Assembly: GCA_030704615.1 (NCBI GenBank)
Contig: CM060732.1
Span: forward strand, 55,161,053 to 55,225,052
Source: Takakia lepidozioides
Lineage: Eukaryota; Streptophyta; Takakiopsida; Takakiales; Takakiaceae
Direction of reading: 5' to 3'
Length of the DNA stretch: 64,000 nt
Part shown: piece after piece, positions 1-10,380 of the stretch
Layout of the letters: each line of letters starts with the position of its first letter
Position numbering within the stretch: position 1 is the stretch's first letter
Made by a program: the position numbers and the translations under genes
Notes under the pieces: model-generated
The model's database searches: none
What the model saw: only the letters and a program-made list of their open reading frames with translations
What the model was told of the DNA's origin: nothing

Positions 1-257
1 CCAAGCTGATTTCCTTTTTTAGCACATGCAACCAGCAGTCAAGCGGCTGATCTTTTTGGTTAGATGGCACTCGCCAACCTTATGATACACCAAGGACTTT
101 TCCTTGATACTCCTTGGAAACCAGCAAATGCCTCCCTTGAAAATATGCCCCATGAAATCCTGCTCTCAACATTCCCCAACCATAGTAATAGCTCTTCTTA
201 CATTGCTTGTTGACATATATCAACAAAATGCAACCGGAAAAAGAAACACCCAATTGC

Positions 258-2927
258 TTAACATAGATTGCTACCTCGTTCCTGCCAGGAAAATGAGGCA
301 TGCAAATCCGGAGACTGAGATGGCAATTGATGATTTGTCGGAGAGCCTTCTGGAGATGTTTGAGTAGAAGCAATAGAGGTCACAATGGCTGGGATGGAAC
401 TACCGATAGCAATCCCAACTGCAGCTAAAAGAGGAGTAGACTCAGTAGCGACAGGCTCTGCAGATTTTGAGTGGGCATCCCTTTTGCACACAGGACAAAA
501 GGGCCGGCGGGTCATCAACCACTGGTCTATGCAAGTGACATGGAACTCTGCACACACCAACAAGCCAAAACCACTCTATTAAAAGGTCTGCTTCAAAGCT
601 GAACATCAAAGGTCCCCCAAAGATGACCTTTGTCAGCAACCAATGGGTGAGAAAGTGTGAGGCTGGATGCAGTTTGGGATAAATTGACGAATAAAGAAGT
701 GAGCAGTTTTCTCATTACAGACCAGTTAGCAAAGGGGCTCAATTTCCAAATATAGAAGACAACATAGAAGGGCCAAACCATTTTAGATATGTTACATACT
801 GCCCTGGTGGAGTACATTGTGTCTGCAGATGTGGTCTCATACCAAACTATGGAACACCGATGACTATCAGTCTCCTCTACCGCTCTGTTTCGGTCCATGG
901 GTGCAGGACTAACCATTGCAAAGAGAGAAAGAAAGAGAGAGGAGAGGGAGAACACTCACCATGACGACAAGGCAGAAGCCGCAGCTTCTCTCCAGTTTCA
1001 TAATCTTCTAGGCAAATCACACAAGTCTCTGCCGTCCCGTTCCCATCACCCACACGCTTGAACAGAAAACTGGGAAGGGCCTTCACCTCCTTTGAGCTCA
1101 TCCCTAACGGCTCCCTTGCCATCATCAGGCGTGATCCCAGGCGCCGCAAACGGTGCCGGCGCACAAAAAAGTATGTCGACAGGACAGCAGACACTGCAAG
1201 GAGAGAGATGAAGGCTACAGCCATCACAGACCACACAAAGTTCCCTGAAGCCTGCATAATGTAACACTTTGTCCCCACTTCACTGACAGAGCCTAGGAGG
1301 GCCTCCCCTGACAGCCGAGAGACAAAAACAGCATGTATATGGATATTCTCTGAGTTCCCCGACACTGCCATGGCCATTCATCAAGAGTTAGTGTTGGTTA
1401 ATTGCTTGGCAACTCAATCGTCACAACTCCTGTGATAGCTTACTGTTCAACAAGGCAAGTCTTCAACCATGATAGATGCTTTCTTGAATCTCCATCAGTA
1501 AGGGCAGAACCAATGCTTTCTTGAGGTTCAATCCAACTCCTCAACCCAGAACCGGTACCCTCATTAATTATCCCCTTTGTGGATGGGGATAATGAAAAAA
1601 TTGGCCCATGGTACACACTGAAAAAAACCAGAATTCACTTAATCCAGTGGTTCCACTACTTGTGCACATTGCTTGTAACCCCAGCAACAAATTGTGCAAA
1701 GAAGAGAAGTCTTTAGTGCTGATGTTACAGCTGCAGTTGATACAGAGGAAGAGACAGATAGCCTTACTGGTGACAAGCTCGTGATCGTCAACATTGTTGA
1801 AGATGACAACAGCCTCAAACCCTGCATTTTGGGCATGCAGAACCTTGGCATCGAAATTGCAAACACCCCGCGATACCAGAAGGAACGGAGGAAGCAGTTC
1901 TCTTTGAGGGGCAGGGACGTTGAGCAGAGGGATACAGGCGTCCAGTGGGCTAGCTGCATGCAATATTCCAATTATCCCCTCCAATGGAACTCGTGGACCT
2001 ACCAACACAAGCATAATTGGTCAATCACATTCATCTCACATATTCAACTGGGTGATCTGGGGGCCAATCAACTACTTCACCAACTTTTGTATACAATCAG
2101 AGCCCAAGGCCCTTCCAGGAAACTCAACAAATATACCAGTTTTGAATGGCAAAAGCCAAGACACAGACTACAACAGCAGTTTTGGGCACCTAGCCAATAC
2201 TGTAAAATACCAAAATTACCCACAATACTGCCTTCATGACACTCCGTAAAATTTCCATGGAGACCAATTTTTCACATGCTGTGCCCAGGCAGATGGAAAC
2301 ATTCTGCTGAGTTTCAAACCCTGGAGGCTTCAAAACCTAAGATCAGCTCCAGGAAATCAGTCCTTAGGATGCCTGCCCTCAGTACACCGCTCACATGGAA
2401 ACCCAGTCATACACAGCAACATCACCCCCAGACAAACCACATGCTGACACTTACAATAGATGTGGTGGATGCCAAATCACAAACATGGTCTCAATTCAAA
2501 ATCGTTCATTGCGATTCCGGATGCTACAGTACCATGTGCACATCAATAGAGTCCTGATCCTAAGCACCGTACTCTGTCCTGAGTAATTGCTCAGATGACA
2601 ATTAAGGGCCTTACGGCCAGGGAGCGTATAGGTCCCCGGCCACAACCTTAAGGCATAAGGCATTCACGGAGAGGTTTCTCCGTATCTCATTTGCTAGCGA
2701 GCATCTTATACACTCTCGGAGCTTAAATCACAAAAATTAGCCAGAATGTTTTGAGTTCCACAAGAAAACGAAATCCACGTACCGAAACTGGCCTCCATGT
2801 CAGGAAAGGATAATGATTCATTGTTGGCCGTCAGCAAGATAACAGCCGCGTTCACCCTACCTAGAAGTAGAGTGAGAAGGACGAGAGCTAGCCCCGTAAG
2901 GGAGATCATGACCTCCCTCTGGCCCAT
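258..2927 (-). CDS. RMR-type transmembrane RING-H2 protein (PA-TM-RING), 4 exons
   Basis: Coding exons, read on the minus strand: 2927-2783, 1998-1768, 1364-960 and 547-258. They sum to 1071 nt (356 aa plus stop), every junction has GT/AG, and the phases agree. Residues 1-27 form a signal peptide (MGQREVM then a leucine-rich core); an upstream in-frame ATG at 2969 is an alternative start. About 50-150 is a protease-associated (PA) domain with the family signatures DACIPL and HAQNAGFEAVVIFNN. A membrane span (FVWSVMAVAFISLLAVSAVL) follows, then a RING-H2 finger of pattern CVIC..C.H..C..CPVC split by the last intron, and a Ser/Thr-rich tail. In the family (RMR; animal relatives GRAIL/RNF13) such proteins are sorting receptors for storage-vacuole cargo and/or membrane ubiquitin ligases: the PA domain faces the lumen and the RING the cytosol. 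The next gene is its paralogue with the same exon lengths and phases. The assignment is firm; ligase activity is inferred. Confidence 0.88.
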
Positions 2928-5118
2928 AATTCTGCTGACCAATCCTGTTTCCACTGCCAGAGGAGGCATACCCTGCTCCAGATCTTCAAACTTGCACTAA
3001 CTTTTCCCTTTTGCGACTGTCCTGTGCCCCAAGATCTCAATTTTCCTGGATCAATACTAAATCACGCTTACCTCACCCTTCCCACCCCGGCACAGCACAA
3101 TGCCGACGTGTGACCCAACCATATCCAGGAGAGAGTACACATCATGCAAGGGTTTTGATATGAGGAGAACGAAGCACCAATTATACTCTGCATAATTCTC
3201 AAAAATCTCTCTCTCTCTCTCTAACGGGCGGCCTGGCTCCTTCCACTAAAATAGTTGGCCCGAGAAACCAGAAGACTACAATGGAGAAGAACTCAAAAAT
3301 CTTCAGCTGGGTTTCAGGTCATGATGTCAGAAGTCAGAACAGCTTTTACAGAAAGTGGGTTTCTAATCTACATGATGAAAAAGTTGCGGATCCATGACTG
3401 CTACAATCACGAGGTCACATACAGCAACCGTGGGAAGCAGAACTCTTCCCTTGCACACGCAGCAACCGCCCCATCCGGTCAGACCACCGGACACACCCCG
3501 CCGGCATTAGGGCTATCCCGCGTCGTGTGTTGTTCGTGGGGATTCGAGTCCACCGACGTCGGATCGGACGATGATTCACAGGAATCGTGCGCGGTAAAAA
3601 TGGAGGGTGGAGGGTGGAGGTGCAGAGATTTGAAAGTTTGGAAAGCTAAGTAATCTGACATGCAACGGACGGACCCACGTGAGTAGCTGGATCCAACAGT
3701 TTGTGATGAGAGGTCTGAGTTGCTGAGAGGCTCGGGAGGGGATAGGAGTGGTGCTGGCTCCCTCCACCTCCTCCACATCACTGCTGACTCTTTTCGTTAT
3801 TTTTTGATGCTGCCACACTATCAGAGCACTCAGGACGAAATCCATGGGATGATGACGCATGGCGCCTGCCTAAATTAGCCCCTCCCGTGTTATCCTTACA
3901 GATCGTCGTTATGGGTTGCGACGAATTTGAGTCAAAGCTCACCGGCATCCCGTTCCTGGTTAGTTGAGACAAAACCTTCACAATTTTATTAGCAATCGAA
4001 CTAAAAAACTACATCTGAACAGTAGAGCATGATATAAGTTAGTGAAGAGAACTCAGACAGATGGGTACAGTTGAAAACACTGCTTTCGGAATCAGGTACA
4101 CTAAGGACTACGACAAAGACATTCCTGCAGCTTTGCACAGTTCCTTAGTGAAGAGAACTCAGAATTGTGATGGGTACAGTTGAAACATTTCAGGATCAGG
4201 TGCACTAAGGACTACGACAAAGACGTTCCTGCAGCTTTGAATACTTCCTTGGCTATGTTGTGGATTAGTAAAATCAGTTCATGCCATCCCATTCTTACTT
4301 TGGCTCGTGTCTGCAACTTGTTTCCATCTACCCAGGAACTGGGATGGAGTTTCCAGCACCGCTCAAAACGTAAAAGGCTTTGCAGACTAACTGCCAGACC
4401 CCAGTCGATCCCTCCAATCTACTTCAATATCTCTGGGGAATCACAATGCGCACAGATGATGAAGGCCCCAAGAATCTATCCATAGCTTCAACTGGGGTGC
4501 AACCCTCTCTTGCTGTTTTGTAATGATCATAAACAGGAGCATGTTCTTACTGGAAGAAATGACATGGCAGGCACACCAAGCGTGGGGAGGCAAGCAGTAG
4601 ACATACATGAACAACTTCTCTGGCTGGCCCTTGATTGGGAACGAGGAATGTAGGCCTCATTTGTGACGCGTCCCTTTTACAAAGCTTTATTCAAATTTCT
4701 GTACAACTCTGATAAAAGAATCAACCTAGACCAAGCACCTCGCGAGCCTCCTTGCAACTAGAAGGTCCCTGGTTGCACGAGTGTGGACTATAACAATGGA
4801 ATTGTGACCCACTTACAAAGTCAGAAGTGAACGGCTCCAATAGTGCTCACTTAAATCCAGTGACAAGGTGTATGCCAACCACAGTACCCTTCTTCCTCTC
4901 ACTGGGAGAAAATGTCCCTATACATCCAAGTGTGTTAGTAAGGATGTTCTACAATCATGAATTTGGTGGGAGACGCATCTCCTGACGCATTGAATCACCC
5001 CACTGAGTCTACAACCTTCCAAACAACCATCCTATCTTCACTGTGATAGAACCTATTGTACTTGAACCTACAAGAGGTGCAGACATGTATGGTTTGATTT
5101 GTTTGCAATTTACATGAC
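2928..5118. other. Intergenic region between the two RMR-type genes, with a 106-bp tandem duplication
   Basis: No supported gene. It should hold the promoter and leader of the left RMR gene and the 3' untranslated region of the right one. A short CT microsatellite lies near 3206-3222. A duplicated block is visible: 4041-4146 and 4147-about 4245 share AGTGAAGAGAACTCAGA, TGGGTACAGTTGAAA and CACTAAGGACTACGACAAAG at an offset of 106 bp. Nothing resembling a RING exon was found downstream of the right gene. Confidence 0.5.
4041..4245. repeat. Imperfect 106-bp tandem duplication
   Basis: Two adjacent copies (start 4041 and 4147) match along most of their length, including CACTAAGGACTACGACAAAG and TTCCTGCAGCTTTG. 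The second copy has small deletions. It lies in non-coding DNA 3' of the RING-less RMR gene. Confidence 0.8.
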
Positions 5119-6768
5119 TCATTCTAACAGGGGCTGCCTCTCAGCGGCTTTCAGCCTCTCAAGCAACTGGTGGTGACGGACACACAAGAAAATGGACAGG
5201 GCAAGGACAACAACAAAGAAAGATACAAGTACCAAAGCCACAATGGACCACGCACTCGTAGTCGCAGCTGGGATCATGTGACAAGTTGTTTCTTTATCAC
5301 CAGCAAATTCTAAAAGAGCCTCCCCGGAGAACCTCGAGACAAAGACGGTATAAATGTTGATGTCTGTTGCATTGTCTGATACATTTCATGGCAGCACCAC
5401 AGAATGACAAACTATTAGCAATACTACAAAACGGAAAGAGCTTGAAGGACACAACCTCATGGTTGATGAAAAGGCTAATTATCCACAAAACATGTTTTCA
5501 TCCATGAACTTACCAGGCCTAATCAATCCCATGCAACTAGCAACTTGGACTCTAGTGGAAAAAAAATGCTGCCCCAAGGCTACGGAATGCATAAGTCGAC
5601 AATCCAGTGGCTCATTGTCCACCCCCTTCAATCTAGTTCTTAGATACACAGAGGACTCAAGATGAATGGTTAGTCATACTTCTAAATTGCCCTGTAGGTG
5701 TAGATCTCATGCAGAAACCAACACTTGGTCATGTTTGTCACATGTGTGCAGCAGAGAGCTGGCCTTGACAGGGACATTTGAATTCCTATGTTGAGAGGGA
5801 GCACATACTCACTCAGAAGGTCTTGGACTTGACTTGTGGCTGGGAAACATAGTGGCCTCCAAAATTTGAAATTTTGCTGAAGCAGCACAGCTTTATTGTT
5901 GACTCAGAGACACTGGCACCAAAATCTTGTGAAGATGTGGGCTGCTGCTCAAACATTGATTTGACGGCCTTGGTTCTTTCATTTGTGCCAAAAGGCAGCC
6001 TTTAAATGCAACTACATTGTAGGCCCCGTATGCCCAAACTGGAAACACAGAGAGGGAGGCAAGGCAAAGGAACAAGGGGACTTTCTCCTAAAGATGACAG
6101 CTTTAAGCAATCACCAAAGAAGAAAGATACAATAACCTGACTATTAAACAAGATAACAATATGAAAACCATATTTCATATCTATGGACTGCGTTTCAGGT
6201 CTGGAGTTCAGTACTTCTATTCAAGGCTCAAGCAGTGTAAGTGTCTATATCCAATCCCAAATCCCACAACTACCCTAGCCTGCCAAACTCAACACATAGA
6301 AGCATTGAGAGGATGTACTCATATGTTTGCTGTTGCCTTGTGGCCATACACCCTACGCACAGTTTGGGCAGAACAAGAGGGAAACAGGCACTACCTTTGT
6401 GAGGGGCTCACTCTGGTAGTGGGACTTATCTTGGTATAAAAAATCCGTTCAGGCTTTCCAGATATCCTCTAGAAAGCCCTTCACACAAGCATCAGTCTGC
6501 TGTGAGTGTGCTGCCCAGCAATTAGACCCAACAGGGTGGCTTAGGCTCAGCCTCAAGATTTCAGGAATATCAAGAACATCAATAACATTGTTCCTGCACC
6601 TCTGCTCATCAACTTTGAGAGGGTCACTCTCTGTGAGAACACCCCGGACAATGTATCAGAAAATGGATATTGTCTTCAGGCTGCCTGCACATCGGGCAAT
6701 CAAAATCTCCTTTTCCTCTCTGCATCCTTTTTGTTCAAAGATAGGCTCCCCGCCCTGGTTTATGTTGA

Positions 6769-6804
<36 letters not shown>

Positions 6805-8334
6805 AGAGAGCGAGATGAGCGTGTGCTTGACCTAAGCTTTTGACGCCTACAAGATAGATTCAGGAACCTATTAAGGACTTTGAGCCAGTAGACCAGTGAA
6901 AATTCCCTATGAGCACCAAAGGGCAAAATTCATCGAAGAATACAAACCCACCTGGAGCCAGTCCGTCTGCTTCAACTCAGCAGGGACTAAGAACTCAGCT
7001 CCAAACGCAGCCACCAACAAAAGGTGACAGAAAATTTCAGTTTGATTTTCTGGAGTTGTTATCCTGGGACATCACTGTAATCTCTCTCTCAGACTTGTCA
7101 AAAAACCCGTACACCTAACGCAGACTTGTTGCTGTGGTGGGGATGAAACTGCCAGTCACGAAATGGTACTTTATAATGTCCGCGGAAAGCTCATAGAGCT
7201 TATGGGATAAAATGGAAGAAAACAGGAGAGAGGAAATAAAACCAGAGCCAAAAATAAAACTATTGCTCGAGAGAGAGAGACTTACTGGCCACCAGCTCGT
7301 GGTCGTCGACTGCGTTGAAAATAATGGCAGCCTCAAATCCAGCCTTTTGAGCATGCCTTACCTTGACATCAACACCACAGACTCCACCTACTACCACCAG
7401 AAAGGAAGTAAACCCTCCTCTCTGTAACATGGGAGCATTGTCGACAGGCGAGCATGCATCTGACGGGCTTGCTGCATGTAACATTCCCTGTACTCCAGAA
7501 TATGGAAGTTGTGGTGCTGCCAGTCCGTGTGCAGATGTCAGACACACCAAGTTCTAGGGTGGAAACTCATCATCCCCTGCAAATGGTTTACATTACGTAA
7601 ACAAAGAAAAATGGCTCTTCTGCCACATGTCTCTAGTTCTTTTCTTTTTTTCTTTTTTTTTCTTTTTTTTTTGCCCTAGCTCTCCTTCTCTCTCGAGCCT
7701 GATTAAGAAAAGATGAGCATACATGCTTTCCATACTCACATCATTTTTAATCTCGCCTTGTAAGTCGTTCTGATCCAGAGGGCAGAGGATCCCTCGACTC
7801 GGACCCACTACTGGACAGGCTGGAATTTGGGCTGCACGACTGCAATGTTGAGAGGTTTCCCATACTATTCAAGCTACAAATTCCCCCTAGTAACTGAAAC
7901 TGCTTGTGTAACATAGCTCGAGGATGTCATTTTGTTTAGGACGGAACATCCCTTGGAATCTGGGCGAGATCGAGCAATGAATTATGACATTTTCCTTCTC
8001 CAATTCAAATTCTCCCGTACCCACAGAGAGAAACCATTGCATCTCAGGTATTGGATGCAAGAGTTTGGTGGGTCAACAGCAGAGGAGCTGCGAAGAGCGA
8101 GGCACGACGCATTCATTCAACTTATCACGCGCAAATATTGAAGGTAGCGTGCAAAAAAAAAAATCCAACGAGAAGGGCAGGACAAGGACTACAGATTCAC
8201 CTACCAAAACTGGCCTCCATGGCCTTGAGAGCGATAGTTTCATGGCTGGATGTATGCAAAACGAGGTCCGCACTGACCCTTCCCATCAAGCATGCAAGCA
8301 AGACCAGCACCAGCACCAGCCACTTCGAAGCCAT
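5119..8334 (-). CDS. RING-less RMR-type protein (signal peptide-PA-TM-short tail), 3 exons
   Basis: Coding exons on the minus strand: 8334-8205, 7516-7286 and 5375-5119. They total 618 nt (205 aa plus stop) and stay open across all junctions. Exon 2 is 231 nt, exactly as in the neighbouring RMR gene, and the donors at exons 1 and 2 sit at the same codons, so the genes are tandem paralogues. The start at MASKW gives a good signal peptide (LVLVLVLLACLMG); an in-frame ATG lies upstream at 8406. The PA domain has SDACSPV and HAQKAGFEAAIIFN. After the membrane span (WSIVALVLVSFFVVVLALSI) the protein runs only about 20 residues into the cytosol, ending ERQPLLE and TGA. That tail fits the acidic dileucine sorting signal [DE]XXXL[LI]. 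There is no RING-H2. It may work as a vacuolar cargo receptor without ligase activity, or be a truncated relict. The acceptor of exon 3 is the least certain boundary. Confidence 0.7.
6357..6760 (-). mobile_element. LINE fragment (3' end) inside intron 2 of the RING-less RMR gene
   Basis: The minus strand of this stretch matches the 3' end of the LINE at 26246-30896. Both carry the motif around GAAGACA-ATTCATTTTCTGATAC and CTGTCCGGGGT, which encodes the terminal zinc motif with EDxIHFLIHCPG, and the same downstream sequence before the 3' end. It is 5' truncated and lies in an intron, so it need not disturb the gene. A GA microsatellite (about 6776-6802) adjoins it. Confidence 0.8.
7161..7270 (-). 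repeat. Copy of a LINE-2 3' tail in intron 2
   Basis: Carries GTCCGCGGAAAGCTCATAG and AGCTTATGGGA, which recur at about 23065-23180, 62215-62330 and 62844-62960. The last copy directly follows a LINE ORF2 C-terminus on the minus strand, so these are LINE 3' ends or SINEs sharing that tail. The copy here has the same orientation as the host gene and sits just after the exon 2 donor. Confidence 0.7.
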
Positions 8335-10380
8335 CGTCCACTTTCTCAAACCTCTCCAGCTATCTCTCCTTGATCTTCTCAAACCTACCCCTTCTCTTTT
8401 TGCCATTCCGAAAGCTACTGTTCAGCTCTTCACTCTCTTCAATTTCTTCACTCCACTGCTCTTCACTGTTCAGGCACACGGAAGCTCTGAACACACGCTG
8501 CAAGTGCCTAATATAGGCATGTGCATATCTGTTAGACAGTCCGGGGATCAAATCTTGGAACTGTCTGTAGGAAAACCTCCACTTGGATATAGGTACATAC
8601 TCTCACTCCTCCTTTTTGTGAAGCCTAAATGAACCCACATCAGTCGTCTTCATGAAATTGCAGTGGACGTAGAATCACAGTTTGACTAGTCAATTTGGGC
8701 AAATGAGAGCCAATGAGAGTTCTACTCGGTTACCTCTGGGTCGGTAAAGACCAAAGACCTTATTTTGTCTTTGATTGTGGGACTGTTGAAGGTTGGAGGT
8801 CGAGCAACTTCACGAGGCATTCTGGTGTTTGGGCTTTTCCTTTTGACAATCAAGTCGTATTCGCACGTAGTCCTCCTGCAGTGTTACTAAGTTATTGTGC
8901 AGTCAAAATTTGGTGATAGAATGTTGCATTTCGTAGTCCAAGGCATGTTCAGCGGCTTTCTTTGGCATCCAGAGCAGACAGTAAGGAATGCATCATGTTT
9001 TAGCTACTACCGTCTCAGGGCCATTGTTTGCAAACGAAGGTACTTGGCGGCACTGCTCCACCAGCTCCGAAAGCAGGCTACTCTACAAAGGGCGGATTCA
9101 TACGGCCATGCTTCTGCATGACCGCACCTCCCACAATTGCCAGACCGACCATAGCCTACACTGAGAGATAAGAAGCAACTAAAGAAACTTGCTTAAGAGC
9201 AACAAAACTTGCGAGAGATGTTTACAGTGCATTACAAAATCAGAAGCACTAATTACATGTCTAGTGCAACTTTCACACTCCGAAGAAGAATAAATGAATG
9301 AATCTCCTTTACATGAGCTAAACTTCACCCCAAATTTTTTTTCCTCTTTTGCCGAAATCGGCACTTCGAATACTTGTACTCTCATCCCATGCGATGTGAT
9401 TCTTATGGCCTCACCTGAGGCAGTGTCCTCTGCTAGCTATGAACGAGCCGGAACCTGCAGCAGATCACCGGGCGTGACTCTGGAGGTGGAATGGGTATCC
9501 AGCGTGTCTATGCCAAGCCGCAGACATTTGCAGGTGTGGGCTATGACACCTGCTCAGCCTCCAGGGAGACCGAAAAAAGGTATAGAAACGCAATCTCCAG
9601 AGACTTCTTTTGGGTCTCTGAACTGTTCGCATCGTAGTGATTGAAGCTCCATAGTGTCCCAACCCACATGATCGACACTCTTGTCGTCCTCCTTCCATAG
9701 CCCTTTGAGTTCATATCCTGAGATACGATGATATGTTTAGTTATATTGCTTGTTTGCCCCATTGGAATGCCTTGTTTGTGGGAGAACCCACTTGGCTTTT
9801 CCTTGGGATGAGAATTATATTTTCCGTGGAAATTCTGCTAGAAGTTCCAAGAGGGAGGCCCACTCCTTAATGTAGAGAGCTTGTTACCACAGATATGACA
9901 ACATTACAGTGCTCTTCTGCAGCAGTGCAGAGCCACACTCCCCAGGCACTTTCATGAGGAAGAGTGGAGACAGATGTACTCATTAACCCTTCCCTGCGAA
10001 TGTATGTTTAATCCTCATAGAATACTAATAACATTCCCCCAGTGAGTTTTGGGGGCAGAGCAAGCAACACAGTCCCAAACCCCCAAAGTGCTCACACACA
10101 ACCAACAAAAATGCAGCTACAGGGAATGGTTATTGAGGTAGGGATCATTATAGATACCTGGCTAGAAAATACTATACTGATTCCAGCACAGGTGCTGGAA
10201 CCCACATTTGCAGCACAAGAGAGGAAGAGACAGAGACAGAAATTTACTTTTTATGTGAAGCCTACACTAACATTCCTTACATTCCTAACTTTCCTTACAA
10301 GTAGGAGCTAGTAAAGATCTCAATTGAGATGGAGCCAATCATAATGGCAAATTTCTTACGTTCTTACAGTTCTTTCATCC
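8335..10380. other. Intergenic / upstream region of the PDF-PPR gene
   Basis: No coding region was recognised on either strand. The 5' exons of the PDF-PPR gene (start codon, organelle transit peptide, possibly an SSB-type OB fold) should lie here, because the first PDF exon at about 10390 has no obvious start of its own. None of the short open frames resembles the OB-fold part of OSB proteins. T-rich tracts near 7640-7672 lie just outside, in the RMR intron. Confidence 0.35.

Noticed and set aside
1694-2249. Plus-strand frame of 181 codons over the left RMR gene
   Set aside because: Lies antisense to the PA-domain exon and an intron; no recognisable protein.
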